Below, piece by piece: positions 8,288 to 15,373 of a stretch of DNA of 44,189 bases. A model generated the notes under the pieces. That model was not told the origin of the DNA. It saw only the letters and a list, made by a program, of their open reading frames with translations, and searched no databases. Where the stretch lies: NCBI GenBank assembly GCA_945869955.1, contig CAMBQP010000017.1:1-44189 (forward strand). Direction: 5' to 3'. A program made the position numbers and the translations under genes. The DNA is from Schlesneria paludicola DSM 18645. Lineage in GTDB: Bacteria; Planctomycetota; Planctomycetia; Planctomycetales; Planctomycetaceae. Numbering within the stretch: position 1 is the first letter of the stretch; each line of letters opens with the position of its first letter.

Positions 8288-8335
8288 AAAAATTGCCTGT
8301 TGATTCACAAGAACTTGTTGTTGGCCAACAGGCAA
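8288..8335 (-). terminator. Rho-independent terminator of the Fae-like gene
   Basis: On the minus strand a 10-base stem (TTGCCTGTTG at 8335-8326 pairing with CAACAGGCAA at 8302-8293) is followed directly by TTTTT (8292-8288). The loop contains a small inner hairpin (ACAA/TTGT). It lies about 60 bases beyond the stop of the minus-strand gene. Confidence 0.75.
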
Positions 8336-8393
8336 CGGGATCACGTCGAGGGGGACTCGGAAACCTGACGGGTTTGCCAGCGATTCTTTTTGA

Positions 8394-8990
8394 TCAGAGT
8401 TTCTTTTCAACGCCCAATTGATGAAAATAATGGGTGACGTTTTTCTGATTTTCCAGCAGCCAGTCGATCGTTGGTTCGTTGTGCATCGCTTTGTGGATTG
8501 CTTTGGCGGTCGCCTGGCGATTGGTTTCGAACAGGATCTCGTGATCGACTTCGACTTTTGTCACGCTGGGGTCGAGCCAGACGGAAACAATGATTCCCAG
8601 ATCATTCGCTTTTTCCTTGGGGATGTCCCCCGCTCGGACCGCATCCAGGACTCCGTTGGCAATCCCTGCCTGGACCGTTCCCATGAGGATGTTGGTGTAT
8701 TTCGTGTTTTTGACGGTCACTTTGCTGACCATCAGTGTGACGGGTCGCACCTGAACATCACAATTCAGGATGGCAAACACGCGGGAATGTCCTTTGGTTT
8801 GGTCTCCCAGCAAATTGGCGATGGCATAGCCCACGGGGCCATCGAGTTCGCCAATAATGACTTCTGGTTCGGCGGCCGAGTAGGCCGGTTCGGCTTCGAC
8901 CAGTGCTTCACCGGTTCGCATCACGATCCGCGGCAAGACGGCGGACGTCTCTTTGGAGGACTCGTTTTTAGCAGCTTTTTTCTTGGCCAT
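8394..8990 (-). CDS. Formaldehyde-activating enzyme (Fae) family protein
   Basis: A 198-residue protein of the Fae family, whose classical members condense formaldehyde with tetrahydromethanopterin. Family features: GEALV near 27-31, VIIGELDGPVGYAIANLL (44-61), the TLMVSKVTVKN segment (85-95), MGTVQAGIANGVLDAV (103-118) and a DLGIIVSVWLDP segment (130-141). A Lys/Ala/Ser-rich leader of about 20 residues precedes the domain, and the C-terminus is longer than in the classical enzyme. In classical Fae a catalytic His stands in the HIDLIIG motif; here the aligned segment is EPEVIIG, with Glu41 at that position. It may therefore be a Fae paralogue with another role. It is monocistronic, with its own terminator. 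Family membership is fairly sure; enzymatic activity is doubtful. Confidence 0.8.
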   Translation of the reverse strand: MAKKKAAKNESSKETSAVLPRIVMRTGEALVEAEPAYSAAEPEVIIGELDGPVGYAIANLLGDQTKGHSRVFAILNCDVQVRPVTLMVSKVTVKNTKYTNILMGTVQAGIANGVLDAVRAGDIPKEKANDLGIIVSVWLDPSVTKVEVDHEILFETNRQATAKAIHKAMHNEPTIDWLLENQKNVTHYFHQLGVEKKL

Positions 8991-9389
8991 GAAATGGTTT
9001 CCGTATTTCGTGTGGTGTGTGATGCAGGATCCGTTTTCTCAGAGATATCTACTGTGACGAACGGGGTAGGTCAGCGTCAATTCACGAAAGCGGAATTTGG
9101 GGAGCCGGGATTGCGGAGGTTGCAAGCTCGCAAAAAAAGGGGGGGGCTGCGGCCAGCATGCGGTGTTGTTCAGAGTTGAGTGCTGACGCGGGAAAAACGA
9201 GGGGTCCGCTTGCCGTCGTCTTTTTGTTTTCGATAGAATCTTGGCCATCAATCAGCTAACATGGACAGGGATTTTTTCCAACCGTTCACGACGATCGCTG
9301 TTCGGTCAACGACGCCGATACAAGATTGCCTCGGTTTGCGGCGGGATTCCTGGTCAGATTTTGCCTGACAACAGAGACGGATTGACACA
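8991..9389. other. Divergent intergenic region
   Basis: About 400 bases between the minus-strand Fae-like gene and the plus-strand DUF1254 gene; it must hold promoters for both. I found no convincing -35/-10 pair on either strand, and no RNA structure. Open frames here (for example 9039-9251 and 9248-9592 on the minus strand) are not protein-like. Confidence 0.4.
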
Positions 9390-10904
9390 ATGCCATTTTT
9401 GAAAGTCATACACGTGAATTCTTCGCGACGGACCTTGCTGCTTTGCTCTGTGATTTTCTGGCTGATTTGTGGGGCGAATGGTGGTCGTGCCGGTGCCCAG
9501 CAGATCCCGCTACCGATCAAGGCCACAGATGTTCCCGGTCCGGCTGCCGGTAATTCCATGACGAAAGAGTACGTCCAGTTGGTAGGACGCATGGCCTATG
9601 TCTGGGGTTGGCCCCTGGTGAACTCGTACAATCGCCGGGCCGCGTTTGCCTTGGCTCCGACACCCGGCTTGAATGGGGGAGTGCTGCCGATTGCCCCTGT
9701 GGGGATGAACGCGATGTTGACCACTTATGTGAAACCCGAACAGACCTTCGTCACCTGTCCAAACCAGGACGTGGTCTATGGTGCGGGTTTTTTCGCCTTG
9801 GAAAACGAACCGGTGGTGTTTCAGGTGCCGGATTTTGGGAATCGCTTCTGGGTCTATGCGTTGTACGACGCACGGACGGATGAAGTGGCCGAGATCGGCA
9901 AGCCGTACGGGACCAAGCCTGGTTTTTATCTGTTAGTGGGACCGAATTGGGAAGGGGAGTTGCCAGCAGGAATTCAGGGATTTGTCCGTTCCTCGACCGA
10001 ACTGGTTTTCTGTGCCCCGCGAATCTTCAAGGATGACACCCCCGAAGATACACAGGCCGTGCAGTCGGTTCTGAGCCAGGTCCTGTTTTATCCGCTCAGC
10101 AAATTTCACGGCAAGATGCAGCAGACTGACTGGAGTAAGCTACCCCATTTCCCCGTCCCTGCAGGGGCTTCGGGCGAAACCAAGTGGGTTGTCCCCGAGA
10201 CGTTTCTCGATCAATTGCCCGAGGTGCTGAAGCGAGTCCCACCACTTCCGGGTGAAGAGTCCCTGTATCGCTGGATCCACTCGGTCGTCGAAGCGGCCGA
10301 GTCGAATGCGGAAATCCGTCAGGCGTTGGTCGAGTCATTCCAAATCGCGGATCGGGAACTGATCAGTCCGTTGTTCCAGTGGAAATATAATGGCCGATCG
10401 ATCGGAAACGGGTGGAATTCGCCGGTGAACAATGCACAATGGGGGACCGATTATCTGAACCGGACCGCCACCGCCAAGTCGAATATGTACGACAACAAAC
10501 CCGATGAAACGAAATACATTTATCGGGATTTGGACCGAAACGGTCAGCAGTTGCACGGGAAGAATCTCTATTCGGTCACCTTTCCCAAGGGACAAACCCC
10601 CCCGGTGAAAGGATTCTGGTCGCTGACGCTCTATAACGAACAGCACGTCTTCCATCCGAATCGACTCAACCGATACTCGCTCGGAACAAAGAACAAGTCG
10701 CTGAAATACCAGCCAGATGGATCCCTGACGCTGTATTTTGGTGCCATCTCTCCGGGGGCAGACAAAGAAACGAATTGGGTTCCCGCTCCTGAAGGGGCGT
10801 TTTCTTTGTATCTTCGCGCGTACTGGGCCGAGCAGGGGATTCTCAAGGGGACTTGGGTTCCGCCGAATGTGGAATTGGTGAGCGGCAGCGCCGCAAAGCC
10901 CTAA
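9390..10904 (+). CDS. Exported DUF1254/DUF1214 domain-containing protein
   Basis: A 504-residue exported protein. The N-terminus has a signal peptide (LLLCSVIFWLICGANGGRAGAQ, cleavage likely after AGA). DUF1254 covers about 55-200 (AYVWGWPLVNSYNRR, TFVTCPNQDVVYGAGFFAL, DFGNRFWVYALYDART). DUF1214 covers about 385-490 (GKNLYSVTFPKGQTPPVKGF, LYNEQHVFHPN, RYSLGTKN, LTLYFGAISPG, WVPAPEGAFSLYLRAYW). Both domains are present and intact, as in full-length family members. No catalytic role is established by the sequence. The gene stands alone: divergent from the Fae-like gene and separated from cysK by 375 bases. Confidence 0.88.
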   Translation: MPFLKVIHVNSSRRTLLLCSVIFWLICGANGGRAGAQQIPLPIKATDVPGPAAGNSMTKEYVQLVGRMAYVWGWPLVNSYNRRAAFALAPTPGLNGGVLPIAPVGMNAMLTTYVKPEQTFVTCPNQDVVYGAGFFALENEPVVFQVPDFGNRFWVYALYDARTDEVAEIGKPYGTKPGFYLLVGPNWEGELPAGIQGFVRSSTELVFCAPRIFKDDTPEDTQAVQSVLSQVLFYPLSKFHGKMQQTDWSKLPHFPVPAGASGETKWVVPETFLDQLPEVLKRVPPLPGEESLYRWIHSVVEAAESNAEIRQALVESFQIADRELISPLFQWKYNGRSIGNGWNSPVNNAQWGTDYLNRTATAKSNMYDNKPDETKYIYRDLDRNGQQLHGKNLYSVTFPKGQTPPVKGFWSLTLYNEQHVFHPNRLNRYSLGTKNKSLKYQPDGSLTLYFGAISPGADKETNWVPAPEGAFSLYLRAYWAEQGILKGTWVPPNVELVSGSAAKP

Positions 10905-11170
10905 AAACCTCGTCATGCGCCGGCGAGGTGCATTTGATAAACTCAAGCGGGGTCGTCAGCCGTATTGGTGGGTCGATGCATCCAAGGGGCCGATTCAACA
11001 AGGATCCAGTCGTTTTTTTCTCGTTTTGACGCATAATTTTCATTCGGCGTTGATCGATCTGAACTCGTTTTTTCGCCTTCCCCCCTGCTGAGACCTCTGT
11101 TTAAATCATAAAAAACAGCCAATTCCTGAAAACTTGGCGGAAATCTCGTTTTTTCAATATTCAGTTTCTC
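10905..11170. other. Intergenic region upstream of the cysK promoter
   Basis: A possible weak hairpin lies just after the DUF1254 stop (ACCTCG 10907-10912 with CGAGGT 10924-10929) but has no T-run. The stretch before the promoter is AT-rich. No gene was seen. Confidence 0.4.
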
Positions 11171-11198
11171 TTGACATGCGGTTTTCTGGCGATAAAGT
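11171..11198 (+). promoter_or_regulatory. Candidate sigma70 promoter of the cysK-encapsulin operon
   Basis: A perfect TTGACA (11171-11176) is followed after 16 bases by TAAAGT (11193-11198), about 80 bases upstream of the cysK start. No other promoter-like pair was seen between here and the cysteine desulfurase gene, so it may serve the whole four-gene block. A TACTACCTACTTGGTGGT stretch right after the -10 box could hold an operator, but I recognise no known site. Confidence 0.5.
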
Positions 11199-11279
11199 AC
11201 TACCTACTTGGTGGTGATTATTTTATGTCGCCGACAATCGTCGATGTCAGTGTAAGCGATGCGCGACGGAGGGAATGCC

Positions 11280-12206
11280 GTGTCTTTTTATTCCGATAAT
11301 TCCGAGTCGATCGGGGGAACGCCGCTGGTCAAAATCAATCGCCTGACCGAAGGGTTGGGGGCCACGATTCTGGCCAAGATTGAGGGTCGCAATCCCGCTT
11401 ACAGTGTGAAGTGCCGGATTGGCACCTCCATGATTGTTGCTGCCGAAAAATCGGGGCGGTTAACGGCGGGTATGCACGTGGTTGAGCCGACCAGTGGCAA
11501 CACCGGGATCGCCTTGGCATTTGTCTGTGCGGCACGCGGTTACCCACTCACGCTGACGATGCCGGAAACGATGTCGCTTGAGCGTCGCATGATGCTGCGT
11601 GGTTTTGGTGCGGAATTGGTGCTTACGCCGGGGGCAGACGGGATGAAAGGGGCCATCGCCAGGGCTGAAGAGCTTTCGCGGCAGCCCGGTTGGTTCATGC
11701 CGCAGCAATTCAACAATCCCGCGAATCCGGAAATCCATTTCCGCACGACGGGGCCAGAGATTTTCGAAGATACTCAGGGGAAGATCGACTACTTTGTGGC
11801 GGGGGTCGGCACCGGGGGGACCATCACGGGGGTCTCGAGATATTTGAAACAGCAGCAGAATCTGCCCATCAAATCGATTGCGGTCGAGCCTCAGTCGAGT
11901 CCCGTTCTCTCGGGTGGGGCACCGGGGCGTCACAAAATCCAGGGGATCGGTGCTGGTTTTGTGCCGCAAATTCTCGACTTCAGTCTACTGGATGAAATCC
12001 TGCAGATTACAGACGACGAAGCGATGGAAACAGCCAAGCGATTGATGCGACTTGAAGGGATTTGCTGTGGAATCAGTTGCGGCGCGGCCATGGCGGCGGC
12101 GTTAAAAATCGCGGCGAGACCTGAGGCTGCGGGGAAAACGATTGTCACCGTATTGCCAGACAGCGGCGAACGGTATCTCTCGACCCCGCTCTTCGACAAA
12201 GAATAA
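11280..12206 (+). CDS. cysK: Cysteine synthase A (O-acetylserine sulfhydrylase)
   Basis: A PLP enzyme that makes L-cysteine from O-acetyl-L-serine and sulfide; 308 residues, cytoplasmic. The GTG at 11280 is chosen as start: GGAGGG lies six bases before it and the protein then begins [20 protein letters not shown], matching the CysK N-terminus. The ATG at 11259 has no ribosome-binding site. Lys44 in [11 protein letters not shown] binds PLP. PTSGNTG, the phosphate loop [24 protein letters not shown] and [13 protein letters not shown] are all present, so the enzyme looks intact and of the E. coli CysK type. It has no extension that would suggest encapsulation. It is the first gene of the block, 70 bases ahead of the first encapsulin gene, which recalls the cysK-like srpG next to the encapsulin gene srpI in Synechococcus. 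Confidence 0.95.
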   Translation: MSFYSDNSESIGGTPLVKINRLTEGLGATILAKIEGRNPAYSVKCRIGTSMIVAAEKSGRLTAGMHVVEPTSGNTGIALAFVCAARGYPLTLTMPETMSLERRMMLRGFGAELVLTPGADGMKGAIARAEELSRQPGWFMPQQFNNPANPEIHFRTTGPEIFEDTQGKIDYFVAGVGTGGTITGVSRYLKQQQNLPIKSIAVEPQSSPVLSGGAPGRHKIQGIGAGFVPQILDFSLLDEILQITDDEAMETAKRLMRLEGICCGISCGAAMAAALKIAARPEAAGKTIVTVLPDSGERYLSTPLFDKE

Positions 12207-12276
12207 CCGACTTTCGCCTGATCAACCGTTTTCCGTATTGCCGCCTCAGTCTTTTCGTATTCCGGGATGAATTTCC

Positions 12277-13737
12277 ATGTCCGACAATCTTCTGCAGCGC
12301 AGTGTCACAACGGCGGTCGCTCGTAATCTGGCCAGCACCACCAAGACATCACCGAAAATGATGTCGATTACTCCGCGTTGGTTCTTGCGGTTGCTTCCCT
12401 GGGTTCAGGTGAACGGCGGAACCTACCGAGTGAATCGGACGAAGGTCGAGTTGATGCAGGCCGAGCGGATCGAGATTCGCGTGGTGGACGGGGTGGCTTC
12501 GTTCGCCCCGGAAGACTTGCGTCGGGTCCCCTTGTTTTCCCGCTTGCCGAATGACATCACCACGCGGATGGCCAGCCGATTCAAGACCGAAGTGGTCTCG
12601 TTGGGAAACGAATTGATTGTCGAGGGTGAGGACCGTAATCAATTCTTTATCATTGCCGAGGGGCAGGTGGAAGTGATCAGCAAGGGGGCACATGGTCGCA
12701 ACCTGCGAATTGCGCTGCTGACCGAAGGAGAATTTTTTGGTGACGCGGATATCGTTTCAGACAAACATTCGGATGTCACGATTCGAACCCTGACCCCCTG
12801 CGTGCTGTTGACCTTTTCCCGCCGGGACCTCGAGGCGGTTCTCAACGAACTGCCTGGTGTCCAAGCCGAATTTCAGCAAGCGATTGACGCACATCTCGAG
12901 CTGCGATCGAACGTGAATCGTTATGGTGAGCGAAACATTGATCTGGTGGCCGGCTTTGCGGAAAATGTGGAAATTCCGGAAACGTTCGTCGACTATTCTT
13001 CCACACCGCGTGAATATTCCCTGTGTGCGATCCAGACGATTGTGCGCATTCACACCCGGGTTTCCGACCTGTACAACGGACCCTACGATCAGGTCGAAGA
13101 GCAGATGCGGCTGACGATTGAGGGGATCAAAGAGCGTCAAGAGTGGGAACTGATCAACAACCCCAAGTTTGGCCTGCTGCATTCGGTAGATCCTTCCATG
13201 CGCATGAGCACTCGTTATGGCGTCCCGACCCCGGATGATCTCGACGAATTGCTGTCACACGTCTGGAAGAAGCCTTCGTTTTTCCTGGCACACCCCCGTG
13301 CGATTGCGGCTTTTGAGCGAGAATGTACCTGGCGGGGTGTCCCCCCGGCAACGACTACGGTCTTTGGAACGCCCGTGATCACCTGGCGTGGGGTTCCGCT
13401 GATTCCTTGCGACAAGTTGGAGTTGGGGACACGTCGGTCGCGACCGGATCAGCGATTTGGCACGACGAGTATTCTCCTCTTGAGAGTGGGCGAGGAGGAG
13501 CAGGGGGTGGTCGGATTGCATCAGACGGGCATTCCCGGAGAAATCATGCCCAGCCTTTCCGCACGCATGATGGCAACAGACAGCATGGGGGTGGTTTCCT
13601 ATCTGCTGTCGCTTTATACCTCGTGTGCAATTTTGACAGACGATGCGGTGGCGGTCCTCGAAAATGTCGAGGTCGCGTACTATCACGACTACGACCATCA
13701 AAACCCCGCTGATTTTGAGCATGGCCATGGTATTTGA
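12277..13737 (+). CDS. Family 2B encapsulin shell protein, copy 1
   Basis: A 486-residue shell protein predicted to self-assemble into a protein nanocompartment. Residues 1-65 (MMSITPRWFLRLLPWVQ, GGTYRVNR) and about 215-470 form the HK97-type shell fold of the SrpI/family 2 encapsulins: YGERNIDL, ETFVDYSSTPREYSL, RVSDLYNGP, EQMRLTIEGIKERQEWELI, PTPDDLDELL, FFLAHPRAIAAFERECTWRG, GTTSILLLRVG and GVVGLHQTGIPGE. A cyclic-nucleotide-binding-like domain (about 83-200; LIVEGEDRNQFFIIAEGQVEV, GEFFGDADIV) is inserted, which defines family 2B. The usual phosphate-cassette Arg is not apparent (DKHSDVT), so ligand binding is uncertain. The tail after 470 is acidic and His-rich and differs from copy 2. 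It sits between cysK and copy 2. Confidence 0.93.
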   Translation: MSDNLLQRSVTTAVARNLASTTKTSPKMMSITPRWFLRLLPWVQVNGGTYRVNRTKVELMQAERIEIRVVDGVASFAPEDLRRVPLFSRLPNDITTRMASRFKTEVVSLGNELIVEGEDRNQFFIIAEGQVEVISKGAHGRNLRIALLTEGEFFGDADIVSDKHSDVTIRTLTPCVLLTFSRRDLEAVLNELPGVQAEFQQAIDAHLELRSNVNRYGERNIDLVAGFAENVEIPETFVDYSSTPREYSLCAIQTIVRIHTRVSDLYNGPYDQVEEQMRLTIEGIKERQEWELINNPKFGLLHSVDPSMRMSTRYGVPTPDDLDELLSHVWKKPSFFLAHPRAIAAFERECTWRGVPPATTTVFGTPVITWRGVPLIPCDKLELGTRRSRPDQRFGTTSILLLRVGEEEQGVVGLHQTGIPGEIMPSLSARMMATDSMGVVSYLLSLYTSCAILTDDAVAVLENVEVAYYHDYDHQNPADFEHGHGI

Positions 13738-13880
13738 GCCAAACTCCCTGCGGCAGAACTGATCATGGTGTTCTTCACTGACTTTCCCTCGGTCTTGCGG
13801 ACGGCAGCCTCTGTGCGGCGATGGAATTCGCCCAATCCGAAGATCCGTTTTCTCGTAAAAATCCAAGGAGTCTCACTGAT

Positions 13881-15320
13881 ATGTCTGACAATTTACTTCA
13901 ACGTAGCGTAACGACCTCCGTCGCACGAAATCTCGCCACGACGACCAAGACATCTCCGAAGATGATGTCGATTACGCCCCGCTGGCTGCTGAGTCTGCTC
14001 CCCTGGGTTCAAGTCGATGGGGGGACTTACCGCGTCAACCGGACCAAAGTTGAACTGTCGAAAGCCGAACGAATCGGCGTCGAGATCAATGGCGAACAGG
14101 TCTCGTTCTCGCCCGAAGCGTTGCGGAGTGTCCCCCTCTTTTCCCGTCTGCCCGATGCGATTATCGCCCGCATGACGAGCCGCTTCAAAACGGAAGCGGT
14201 TTCGCTCGGCAACAAGCTGATCGTCGAAGGGGAAGACCGCAGCAAATTTTTCATCATTGCTCAAGGGCAAGTTGAAGTCCTCAGCAAAGGGATTCACGGC
14301 AGCAATCTGCGGATCGCCCTCTTAAACGAAGGGGAATATTTTGGAGAAACCGATCTGGTTTCGGATAAGCCCTCGGATATCACGGTCCGGACGATCACCC
14401 CGTGCGTATTGCTGACATTTTCGCGCAGAGACCTGGATGCGGTACTGAAAGAGTTGCCGAATCTGGATACGGAATTTAAGAAAGCGATCGAAGAACATCT
14501 GGAACTGCAATCGACCGTCAACCGCTACGGCGAGCGAAACATTGATCTGGTATCGGGCTTCGCAGAAAATATGGAAATTCCGGAAACCTTCGTCGATTAC
14601 TCGGCCAATCCCCGCGAGTATTCGTTGTCGGCCGTGCAAACCGTGGTGCGGGTTCATACTCGGGTCTCGGACCTGTACAACGGTCCCCTGAACCAACTCG
14701 AAGAACAGATGCGGTTGACGATTGAAGGGATCAAGGAACGGCAAGAGTGGGAACTGATCAACAGCACCAAATTTGGCTTGATCCATTCGGTTGATCCCGC
14801 GATGCGGATCAGCACGCGTTATGGAGCCCCGACACCGGATGATCTGGACGAGTTACTCGCATTGGTCTGGAAAAAACCGGCGTTCTTTCTCGCCCATCCC
14901 AAAGCGATCGCGGCGTTCGAGCGTGAGTGTACCTGGCGGGGTGTCCCCCCCGTAACGACGAATTTGTTTGGAACTCCCGTGATTACCTGGCGGGGTGTTC
15001 CGCTGGTCCCCTGTGACAAGCTGGAAATGAAAAGCCGGTATCAATCCAATCAATGGTTTGGGACGACGAGCATTCTGTTATTGCGAGTTGGTGATGCCGA
15101 TCAAGGAGTTGTCGGATTGCATCAGGCAGGGATCCCGGGCGAGATTATGCCGAGTCTCTCGGCGCGGCTGATGGGAACCGACAGCCTGGGGGTCGCCTCG
15201 TACTTGTTGACGCTGTACTTTGCCTTGGCGGTCCTCACCGACGATGCGGTCGGAGTCCTGGAAAACGTCGAGGTTGGTTATTACCACGACTATGAAAGCC
15301 GGAAGCCGAAGGTGAAATGA
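13881..15320 (+). CDS. Family 2B encapsulin shell protein, copy 2
   Basis: A 479-residue paralogue of the preceding gene, alike along its whole length. ATG at 13881 is preferred over 13821: AAGGAG lies ten bases upstream and the protein then starts MSDNLLQRSVTT, the same as copy 1. It has the same order: N-terminal arm, inserted cyclic-nucleotide-binding-like domain (about 83-200), HK97-type shell fold. Most differences from copy 1 lie in the segment before the inserted domain (SKAERIGVEINGEQVSFS), inside that domain, in a loop near 383-394 and in the C-terminal tail, which here is short and basic (ESRKPKVK) rather than acidic and His-rich. The phosphate-cassette Arg is again missing (DKPSDIT). 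A mixed two-component shell is the obvious inference; separate shells or stage-specific use are alternatives. Confidence 0.93.
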   Translation: MSDNLLQRSVTTSVARNLATTTKTSPKMMSITPRWLLSLLPWVQVDGGTYRVNRTKVELSKAERIGVEINGEQVSFSPEALRSVPLFSRLPDAIIARMTSRFKTEAVSLGNKLIVEGEDRSKFFIIAQGQVEVLSKGIHGSNLRIALLNEGEYFGETDLVSDKPSDITVRTITPCVLLTFSRRDLDAVLKELPNLDTEFKKAIEEHLELQSTVNRYGERNIDLVSGFAENMEIPETFVDYSANPREYSLSAVQTVVRVHTRVSDLYNGPLNQLEEQMRLTIEGIKERQEWELINSTKFGLIHSVDPAMRISTRYGAPTPDDLDELLALVWKKPAFFLAHPKAIAAFERECTWRGVPPVTTNLFGTPVITWRGVPLVPCDKLEMKSRYQSNQWFGTTSILLLRVGDADQGVVGLHQAGIPGEIMPSLSARLMGTDSLGVASYLLTLYFALAVLTDDAVGVLENVEVGYYHDYESRKPKVK

Positions 15321-15373
15321 GCGAGGTTGGCTGACGGATTCACTGCTTCGGATCGATACTTTAAGGCTAAGTC

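Noticed and set aside
8186-8368. 60-codon plus-strand frame in the intergenic region
   Set aside because: No family features, and it runs through the terminator hairpin of the minus-strand Fae-like gene.
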